This document shows, one piece after another, positions 1 through 6,067 of a stretch of DNA of 7,015 bases (its first letter is position 1; each line of letters opens with the position of its first letter). The stretch lies in the NCBI GenBank assembly GCA_003517945.1, contig DOZP01000067.1:9696-16710 (forward strand), read 5' to 3'. The DNA comes from Porphyromonadaceae bacterium. Lineage in GTDB: Bacteria > Bacteroidota > Bacteroidia > Bacteroidales > Tannerellaceae. A model generated the notes under the pieces. It did not search any database and was not told where the DNA came from. It saw nothing but the letters and a program-made list of their open reading frames with translations. Position numbers and translations under genes: made by a program.

Positions 1-2
1 TG

Positions 3-2639
3 ACGATTCTGGATAAGGGAGGCGCGCCGGGACGCGCCAACACAACGTTGCGTATTCGTGGTATAACGACGATCAACAACAGTGATGCATTATTGCTTGT
101 AGACGGTATTGAACAACGTATTTCCGATATCAATCCGGATGACATTGAGAGTATATCTGTTCTGAAAGATGCTTCGACTACGGCGATATATGGTTCGCGT
201 GCGGCAAATGGCGTTGTCCTCATTACCACCAAACGCGGCAAGGAAGGGGGCGTGAAGATTGATTTGAATACCTATTGGGGGCTTCAGAGCGTGACCAATA
301 AACCGGAACACATGGAAACCGTAACCTACATGCGCCAACAGAATTATGCATTTCAGAACGCGGGGCAAAATCCGCGTTATTCCGAAACCTTCATTCGGGA
401 GTGGAGCGATAATCATCAAAGCGATCCGGTAACTTATCGCAAAGCAAACCAATGGCAGGATGCGATATATAGTAATGCATTGCAACACAATTACAGTTTG
501 AATGTAAGCGGAGGAAATGAAAAAGCGCGTGGTTTGATGGCTTTGCGTTATTACAAGCAGGATGGGGTGATTCCGAATTTTGAATCGGATATAAAGGAAA
601 TACGTGTAAATACCGATTTTAAACCGTTCGAGGCCTTAAAATTGTCTGCGGACGCCAACTTCCGTACGCGCTATTCACTTGAGCCGGTAGGCGCTTATGA
701 TTACGATGTGAACGGAGGAGGCGTTTTCTATTCGATGTATCATGCCACACAGTTTGTTGTTCCGCAATATCCCGACGGGAGCTACGGGCTTGGAAACAAA
801 AACGCCAATCCGATTTTACTGGCGAAAATGGGCGGTGATAATGAAGAGTGGAGTAATCTTTTTATTGCCAATGTAAAAGCGGAGTTAAACATTTTTGACG
901 GGTTGAAATTTATTACCCAGTATGCACAACGTTATGCCTATAATAAAACGGTTAAGTTTACGAATGCTTATACCGTAAAAGATACTAACTTTTTAGATTG
1001 GGGTGCAACGGCGAGAGACGAATCGTATAATCCCAACGCGAACCGTGCGCGTACGAGAGCCATTACCCGCAATAGCATGGATGATTACCGGCAGGACCTG
1101 AACGAATATACGCTCAACTTGTTGCTGGATTATGAAAAACAGTTCGGTAAGCATAATGTACATGCATTGGCCGGGTTTTCGCAGATAGAAAACAAGTGGT
1201 CGCATAACCAGGCCTATCGGCAGGATTTTTATAATAACGATGTGCCTTCCATTAACATGGGTTCCGAAAGTACATGGAAAGCGTACGGATATAATAATGA
1301 ATATGCGCTTCGTTCCTATTTCGGACGCGTGAATTATAATTATGATGATCGCTATTTGCTGGAGGCCAATTTACGTTACGATGGAACCTCCCGTTTTACC
1401 GGTGATAACCAATACGGAACATTTCCTTCATTCTCGGCGGGGTGGCGTATTTCGAACGAAGCATTCTGGAATGACGGATTGCGCGATATTGTTTCGGATC
1501 TGAAACTGAGAGGCTCATGGGGAAAAACCGGTAATCAGACGGCAGGACTGTATGCTTTTTATGAGTCTTATGCGTCAACGACTTATAATTTTAATGGGGA
1601 AGTAGTTACCGGATATATGCAGACGGCTTTGGCTAACACGGAGCTTAAATGGGAGACCAGTACGCAGGCGGATATTGGGCTGGATGCCGGTTTTCTGAAT
1701 AACCGCCTGACCCTTTCGGCAGATTATTACAATAAACGTACGGATGGTATTCTTGTAAGCCTTCCGATTTCCGGAACGATTGGTTTGGACGCTCCGGTAC
1801 AGAACGCCGCTGTTGTCGACAATAAAGGATTTGAGCTGGCATTGGATTGGAAAGACCGGATAGATGATTTTTCTTACGGCATACAATTTAATATCTCCAA
1901 CAACTGGAATGAGGTGATTGACCTTGGGGGGGCGAACCCGACAGTAAGCGGCGGTACATCCGATGTTATTACTACAGTGCGGGAAGGATATCCGATCAAT
2001 GCATATTGGGGATACCAGACCGGCGGGCTTCTGACACAGGCGGATATTGATCATAAATATCCGGTTTATGACAGCCGCATGACGGTGGGGGATGTGAAAT
2101 ATATAGACCGGAATGAGGACGGAGTGATTGATACGGAGGATATGACCGTTATCGGAAATGAATTTCCGCGTTATCCGTTTGCCGTAAGCGCCAACATGGC
2201 ATGGAAGGGTTTTGATTTCTCCTTTATGTTGCAGGGAGTGATGGATGCACAGACGCGCGTTTCTGGTGCGCTTGCCGAAGGCGGTAACTTTGAAGGTTTT
2301 ACGCTGGATCTGTTCAAGGACTACTGGACGCCGGAAAATACGGATGCGCGTTTCCCGCGTCCGCGAAAAAGCGTCGATTATAATGCGATGATGTCTGATT
2401 ACTGGGTGGTTGATGCGAACTATGTTCGTCTGAAAAATATACAGATAGGCTATACTTTTTCTCAGGCGCTGAGCCGGAAGGCGTATATTGAAAAGGCCCG
2501 CATTTATCTGGCCGGTAGTAATGTGCTGACATTCTCTCCGTTAAAAGAATGGGGACTTGATCCGGAGTTTGTTTCCGGACGCTTTTTGTATTATCCGCAG
2601 ACTTCGGTTTATACAATAGGGCTGAATCTGACATTTTAA
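3..2639 (+). CDS. SusC-like TonB-dependent outer-membrane transporter (5' partial)
   Basis: Outer-membrane beta-barrel that imports oligosaccharides with a SusD lipoprotein lid, driven by TonB. The reading frame is open from the left edge, so the signal peptide, the N-terminal carboxypeptidase-regulatory-like domain and the start of the plug lie outside. The TTG/ATT/GTG codons near position 48 are internal, because the upstream codons already read plug sequence (ILDKGGAPGRANTTLRIRG). 878 residues are visible; full family members are usually about 1000-1100. The plug is seen at about 3-255 (LLLVDGIEQ, then INPDDIESISVLKDAS, IYGSRAANGVVLITTKRG). The rest is barrel, with typical strands such as LLEANLRYDGTSRF and LKLRGSWGKTGNQ. 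Near 2106-2160 is the conserved acidic loop DRNEDGVIDTEDM of SusC proteins, which resembles a calcium loop. The protein ends in NLTF; a terminal Phe is the usual barrel-assembly signal. No frameshift is seen. It is first in a cassette with the SusD gene 28 bases downstream. Family is certain; substrate is unknown. Confidence 0.96.
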   Translation, partial: TILDKGGAPGRANTTLRIRGITTINNSDALLLVDGIEQRISDINPDDIESISVLKDASTTAIYGSRAANGVVLITTKRGKEGGVKIDLNTYWGLQSVTNKPEHMETVTYMRQQNYAFQNAGQNPRYSETFIREWSDNHQSDPVTYRKANQWQDAIYSNALQHNYSLNVSGGNEKARGLMALRYYKQDGVIPNFESDIKEIRVNTDFKPFEALKLSADANFRTRYSLEPVGAYDYDVNGGGVFYSMYHATQFVVPQYPDGSYGLGNKNANPILLAKMGGDNEEWSNLFIANVKAELNIFDGLKFITQYAQRYAYNKTVKFTNAYTVKDTNFLDWGATARDESYNPNANRARTRAITRNSMDDYRQDLNEYTLNLLLDYEKQFGKHNVHALAGFSQIENKWSHNQAYRQDFYNNDVPSINMGSESTWKAYGYNNEYALRSYFGRVNYNYDDRYLLEANLRYDGTSRFTGDNQYGTFPSFSAGWRISNEAFWNDGLRDIVSDLKLRGSWGKTGNQTAGLYAFYESYASTTYNFNGEVVTGYMQTALANTELKWETSTQADIGLDAGFLNNRLTLSADYYNKRTDGILVSLPISGTIGLDAPVQNAAVVDNKGFELALDWKDRIDDFSYGIQFNISNNWNEVIDLGGANPTVSGGTSDVITTVREGYPINAYWGYQTGGLLTQADIDHKYPVYDSRMTVGDVKYIDRNEDGVIDTEDMTVIGNEFPRYPFAVSANMAWKGFDFSFMLQGVMDAQTRVSGALAEGGNFEGFTLDLFKDYWTPENTDARFPRPRKSVDYNAMMSDYWVVDANYVRLKNIQIGYTFSQALSRKAYIEKARIYLAGSNVLTFSPLKEWGLDPEFVSGRFLYYPQTSVYTIGLNLTF

Positions 2640-2667
2640 ACGTTGAACATTAAATCATAAATATCGT

Positions 2668-4218
2668 ATGAAAAAAATATTTTTATATATGCTGTTGTCG
2701 GGTATCATGGTTGGATGTTCCGACGTATTGAATACCGTTCCGACCGACCGTTTGTCGTCCGAAGTATACTGGCAAACCGATAATGACGCCGAATATGCGG
2801 CTAATGCGGTGTACAGATTTCTGGAAAGTCATATTACGGTTCTCGGACGTGATGTTATGTCGGATGTTGCACGCTCTACGTTCGAAACTTCGGATGAGAC
2901 TAAAGTGGAAGGAAGTATCGCCGATTCGCAGACCGGAATTTTTCAAACAACCTGGAATGATATGTATAAGGGAATACGCCGGTGTAACGACTATATGGCA
3001 AATGTAGATAAAATAACCCCGACAAATGAAGCGTTCGTAAATCGCGTTACTTCCGAAGTCCGGACGCTTCGTTGTTATTTTTATTCCCGCCTTGTTTCCT
3101 ATTTCGGCGATGTGCCCCTGGTAACGGACCCGATAGGGATTAGCGAGTCAAAAACACTGACGCGTACTCCGGTTTCGGAAATATATGATTTTATCTATAA
3201 GGAGATAAACGAATCGGTCGCTCATTTGCCGGCTGCAACGTCCGAGAAAGGGCGCGTAACAAAAGGTGCGGCGTATGCTATACTGGCGCGAACCATGTTG
3301 TTTGCAGCAGGTAATGTTACCGGAACGGATAACCGGCCGGCAACCTATTACGAGCGGGCAAAAACCGCAGCAGATGCCGTTATTGCACTGGGAGTTTATT
3401 CTTTGCTTCCGAATTATAAAGATTTGTTTACTTATGAAAATGAGAATAATCAGGAAGTCGTGTTTGATAAACAGTTTATTAAAGATGTTTATGCCAATGC
3501 GGTAATGAATAATTTCGGAGCTGTTTCGCTGGCAAATAACGGTTCGATGATGTCGCCGACAAGTGTTTTGGTCGATGAATATGAGACAAGCAGCGGAAAG
3601 AAAATTGCGGACGATCCGTCGTATGATCCGAAAAATCCGTATGAAAACCGTGATCCCCGTCTTAGTTATACATTATATGTACCGGGCGATTTACTTCCCA
3701 ACGGAACGGTTTATGATTCCCGTCCGGGATGGAGTAGTTCGGCTGACGTGATAGGAGCGAGCTATCAGGTTTCAAAAACGGGTTTGTTGCCCAGGAAATA
3801 TATCAATGCGGAAGTATTGCTGACGGCGGCCGAAGCCAGGATCGAACTGAATGTAGAGACGGAGAAAGCATTGCAATATATCAATGAGATCCGTCAGCGC
3901 CCGGATGTGAATATGCCCGTATTGTCCGGCATTACTTCGCAGAGTGATTTGCGTGAAGCGGTACGTCATGAGCGAATGGTGGAACTGGGATTGGAGGGTA
4001 ATCGTTTCTTTGATACACGGCGCTGGAAAATTTCGGAAAATGTTTGCAATATGGATCGGATTGTGGGAATGCGGTATGTTGATAAAGATTCCGGAGAACT
4101 GGTTACGATAACGAACGATTATAAGAAAAAATTCACGTCAAGAGATTATCTTTGGCCTATTCCTTATAACGAGAGACAATTAAATAAAAACTTAACCCAG
4201 AATGACGGGTGGAATTAA
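2668..4218 (+). CDS. SusD/RagB-like surface glycan-binding lipoprotein
   Basis: Outer-membrane surface lipoprotein that binds glycan and forms the lid of the SusC transporter encoded just upstream. The 516-residue product starts with a short lipoprotein signal (MKKIFLYMLLSGIMVGC). The lipobox is MVGC with lipidated Cys17, followed by SD, an acidic start that fits surface export in Bacteroidota. SusD hallmarks in order: SSEVYWQTDNDAEYAANAVY near residues 30-49 in the N-terminal helical part; RCYFYSRLVSYFGDVPLV near 134-152; AEVLLTAAEARIELN at about 381-395; RHERMVELGLEGNRFFD at about 433-449; and a C-terminal YLWPIPYNERQLNKN followed by QNDGW. The start is the ATG 28 bases after the SusC stop. 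The gap is AT-rich with no Shine-Dalgarno sequence, normal for this phylum. Oddity: the stretch that usually separates KYI(N/D) from RYAEVLL (an extended segment ending IIIRY) seems absent at residues 377-383, so this may be an in-frame deletion variant. The fold call is secure; full function is less so. Confidence 0.95.
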   Translation: MKKIFLYMLLSGIMVGCSDVLNTVPTDRLSSEVYWQTDNDAEYAANAVYRFLESHITVLGRDVMSDVARSTFETSDETKVEGSIADSQTGIFQTTWNDMYKGIRRCNDYMANVDKITPTNEAFVNRVTSEVRTLRCYFYSRLVSYFGDVPLVTDPIGISESKTLTRTPVSEIYDFIYKEINESVAHLPAATSEKGRVTKGAAYAILARTMLFAAGNVTGTDNRPATYYERAKTAADAVIALGVYSLLPNYKDLFTYENENNQEVVFDKQFIKDVYANAVMNNFGAVSLANNGSMMSPTSVLVDEYETSSGKKIADDPSYDPKNPYENRDPRLSYTLYVPGDLLPNGTVYDSRPGWSSSADVIGASYQVSKTGLLPRKYINAEVLLTAAEARIELNVETEKALQYINEIRQRPDVNMPVLSGITSQSDLREAVRHERMVELGLEGNRFFDTRRWKISENVCNMDRIVGMRYVDKDSGELVTITNDYKKKFTSRDYLWPIPYNERQLNKNLTQNDGWN

Positions 4219-4220
4219 TT

Positions 4221-5906
4221 ATGAAAAGAACAGTATCGAAAACATTGCCTTTTGCTGCGCTTGCCGTTTCGGTGGGCGCATGCAACAGTGCAGGGAAAGA
4301 GGAAAAGGATCAGCCGGAGAAAACCAATATCCTGGTTATTCTGGCGGATGATCTGGGGTATTCCGACCTGGGATGTTATGGCGGCGAGATTCAGACGCCG
4401 AATCTGGACCGGCTGGCACAAAACGGGATGCGCTTCAGCCGTTTTTATAATGCGGGACGCAGTTGTCCGTCAAGAGCATCGTTGCTGACCGGACTCTATC
4501 CGCACCAAGCGGGTATCGGGCGGATGACTTTTGATGACAAGCTGCCCGGATACAGGGGAACCATGACGCATAATGGGGTTACGATGGCGGAAGTTTTGCG
4601 CGAGGCCGGGTATCAGACCGGTATGATTGGGAAATGGCATGTTGCCGAAACACCTTTGCGGCCGGATCAGCGGGAATGGCTGGCACATCAGGTCTATCAC
4701 GAAGAGTTTGCTCCGAAAGAAAATTATCCGACGCATCGCGGGTTTGACGATTTTTACGGCACGATTTACGGCGTTGTTGACTATTTTGATCCGTTCAGTC
4801 TGGTAAACGGCGAAGAGCCGGTTCGTGAAGTGCCTGAAGATTATTACAGTACAATTGCGTTGTCCGACAGTGCGGTTTCCTATATAAAGCGGTATACGCA
4901 ATCGGATAAGCCGTTTTTTGTATATCTGTCTTATCATGCGCCACACTGGCCGTTGCATGCATTGGAAGAAGATATCAAAAAATATGAAGACGTCTATACG
5001 GTTGGCTGGGAGGCCATCCGGGATGCGCGTTATGAACGGATGAAAAAATTAGGTATATTCGATGACCGGTCGGATTATTTGTCCAATCGCCGGTCGACTA
5101 AAGAGTGGGATACCAATCCGGATAAGAACTGGGATGCGCGCGCCATGGCTGTTCATGCTGCAATGATAGACCGGATGGACCGGGAGATCGGAAAGGTGCT
5201 GAAAGCGCTGGAAGATGCGGGAGAGCTGGACAATACCCTGATATTGTTCCTCTCCGACAATGGTTGCAGCCCGGAAATCTGCCAGAATTACTCTCCGGGA
5301 GAAAACGATCGCCCGGATATGTTACGCGATGGTACGCCGATGATTTATCCGCGGGACAAAGAGGTGTTGCCGGGGCCTGAAAATACGTATGCCTCGATTG
5401 GTCCGGAATGGGCCAATGTGGCCAATATGCCGTTTCGCTTCTGGAAAGCCAAAATGTATGAAGGAGGTATCTGTACGCCTATGATTGCACATTGGCCGAA
5501 AGGAATAACGATGGGCGAAGGCGCTGTGACGGATGCTCCATGCCATCTCATTGATATAATGGCAACCGGACTTGATATTGCACAAGCCGGATATCCTGAA
5601 GAATATAACGGAAACAGCATTATTCCTTATGAAGGTAAAAGTCTGGTGCCTGTACTAAAAACGGGTAAGCGCGAAGGCCATCGGGTTATAGGGTTTGAAC
5701 ATTTTAACGAGAAAGCGTTGATGAGCAATGACGGATGGAAGATTATACAGCCGGGAAAAAGAGCGGAGTGGGAGCTTTATAATCTGAATACGGATCGGAC
5801 GGAGATGCGTAACGTTGCCGCCGATAATCCGGAAAAACTTAAAGATATGATTGCCCGCTATGAAGAATGGGCACGAAGGACAATGGTGTATCCGGCTCCG
5901 GAATAG
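4221..5906 (+). CDS. Ser-type S1 family sulfatase, lipoprotein
   Basis: Hydrolyses sulfate esters, probably from a sulfated glycan handled by the adjacent SusCD pair. From the ATG it is 561 residues. A lipoprotein signal ends at VGAC with Cys21, so it should be membrane-anchored and perhaps surface-exposed. Alkaline-phosphatase-fold sulfatase motifs are all present: ILADDLGYSD with metal ligands Asp43 and Asp44; the activation motif SCPSRASLLTG with catalytic Ser81 (future formylglycine), Pro83 and Arg85; GKWH with Lys138 and His140; YHAPHWP with His239 and His242; LSDNG with Asp346 and Asn347; and FRFWKAKMYEGG with Lys409. The catalytic residue is Ser, as in Bacteroides sulfatases matured by the anaerobic radical-SAM enzyme anSME, which is not in this window. 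The pattern ASLLTGLYPHQAGIG with PGPENTYASIGPEWANV resembles the SulfAtlas S1_4 group, from memory only. An in-frame GTG at 4209 would overlap the SusD gene by 10 bases; the ATG is preferred because it gives a clean signal peptide. It starts 2 bases after the SusD stop, so it is co-transcribed. Sulfate position and sugar are not determinable here. Confidence 0.95.
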   Translation: MKRTVSKTLPFAALAVSVGACNSAGKEEKDQPEKTNILVILADDLGYSDLGCYGGEIQTPNLDRLAQNGMRFSRFYNAGRSCPSRASLLTGLYPHQAGIGRMTFDDKLPGYRGTMTHNGVTMAEVLREAGYQTGMIGKWHVAETPLRPDQREWLAHQVYHEEFAPKENYPTHRGFDDFYGTIYGVVDYFDPFSLVNGEEPVREVPEDYYSTIALSDSAVSYIKRYTQSDKPFFVYLSYHAPHWPLHALEEDIKKYEDVYTVGWEAIRDARYERMKKLGIFDDRSDYLSNRRSTKEWDTNPDKNWDARAMAVHAAMIDRMDREIGKVLKALEDAGELDNTLILFLSDNGCSPEICQNYSPGENDRPDMLRDGTPMIYPRDKEVLPGPENTYASIGPEWANVANMPFRFWKAKMYEGGICTPMIAHWPKGITMGEGAVTDAPCHLIDIMATGLDIAQAGYPEEYNGNSIIPYEGKSLVPVLKTGKREGHRVIGFEHFNEKALMSNDGWKIIQPGKRAEWELYNLNTDRTEMRNVAADNPEKLKDMIARYEEWARRTMVYPAPE

Positions 5907-5927
5907 TTAACCTAATATATAAATATT

Positions 5928-5965
5928 GAAAGCGGTTGTCTGCATAGATAGCCGCTTTTCGTTTG
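5928..5965 (+). terminator. Intrinsic terminator of the SusCD-sulfatase operon
   Basis: A 22-base gap after the sulfatase stop is followed by an inverted repeat. AAAGCGG (5929-5935) pairs with CCGCTTT (5952-5958). Inside it, TTGTCT (5936-5941) pairs with AGATAG (5946-5951) using two G-T wobbles, leaving a GCAT tetraloop. This gives an unbroken 13-bp stem, or 14 with the outer G-T pair. The stem runs into TTTTCGTTT. On the opposite strand the run after the stem is poorer in T, so it is best read as a + strand terminator. Confidence 0.87.
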
Positions 5966-5969
5966 CCCG

Positions 5970-5982
5970 GTTAAATTTTAAC
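5970..5982. repeat. Perfect 13-base AT-rich palindrome upstream of promoter
   Basis: GTTAAA and TTTAAC flank a single central T, forming an exact inverted repeat. It lies just after the terminator and about 6 bases before the proposed -33 box of the next gene. The arms are too short and AT-rich to act as a terminator. The position would suit a regulator-binding site or an AT-rich upstream promoter element, but AT-rich palindromes this short also arise by chance. Confidence 0.35.
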
Positions 5983-5987
5983 ACGTT

Positions 5988-6020
5988 TTCGTTTTATTGT
6001 TCGAAAAATGATTATCTTTG
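5988..6020 (+). promoter_or_regulatory. Bacteroidales sigma-ABfr-type promoter for the HU-CCDC81 gene
   Basis: TATCTTTG at 6013-6020 matches the Bacteroides -7 consensus TAnnTTTG exactly and is followed by CA, as in many Bacteroidales promoters. TTCG at 5988-5991 is a 3-of-4 match to the -33 TTTG box with a 21-base spacer, within the known 19-21 range. Transcription would begin near 6025-6028, giving a leader of about 40 bases before the ATG at 6068. It lies after the terminator, so this gene is transcribed independently of the PUL operon. Confidence 0.72.
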
Positions 6021-6026
6021 CAAGTC

Positions 6027-6063
6027 AAAGCATCCTGTTCCGGATGTACCGGGATTTTGCTTT
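6027..6063 (+). other. Possible structured 5' leader
   Basis: AAAGCA (6027-6032) can pair with TGCTTT (6058-6063). Within this span CATCC (6031-6035) can pair with GGATG (6042-6046) and would bury an in-frame ATG at 6044. The two helices share two bases, so they cannot both form in full. The element would sit at the extreme 5' end of the transcript. It matches no riboswitch class I recognise and could be chance. Confidence 0.25.
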
Positions 6064-6067
6064 AATT

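Noticed and set aside
48..50. Start of the SusC protein at position 48
   Set aside because: The preceding 15 codons are in frame and continue conserved plug sequence, so the gene begins left of the window.
637..652. A 16-base exact match between 637-652 and 6927-6942 (TAAAATTGTCTGCGGA)
   Set aside because: Both copies encode K-L-S-A followed by D or E in frame within unrelated proteins. The flanks differ at once on both sides, so coincidence with shared codon preference is the simplest reading.
1575..2054. 159-codon open frame on the - strand inside the SusC gene
   Set aside because: It lies fully antisense to a clearly conserved barrel region, has no recognisable domain, and is explained by the codon bias of the + strand gene.
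4209..4220. GTG start for the sulfatase overlapping the SusD stop
   Set aside because: It adds only four residues before MKRTVSK. The ATG at 4221 gives a standard lipoprotein signal, so GTG is less likely though not excluded.
4470..4958. 162-codon open frame on the - strand inside the sulfatase gene
   Set aside because: It is antisense to catalytic-domain sequence with intact sulfatase motifs. Its translation shows no family features.
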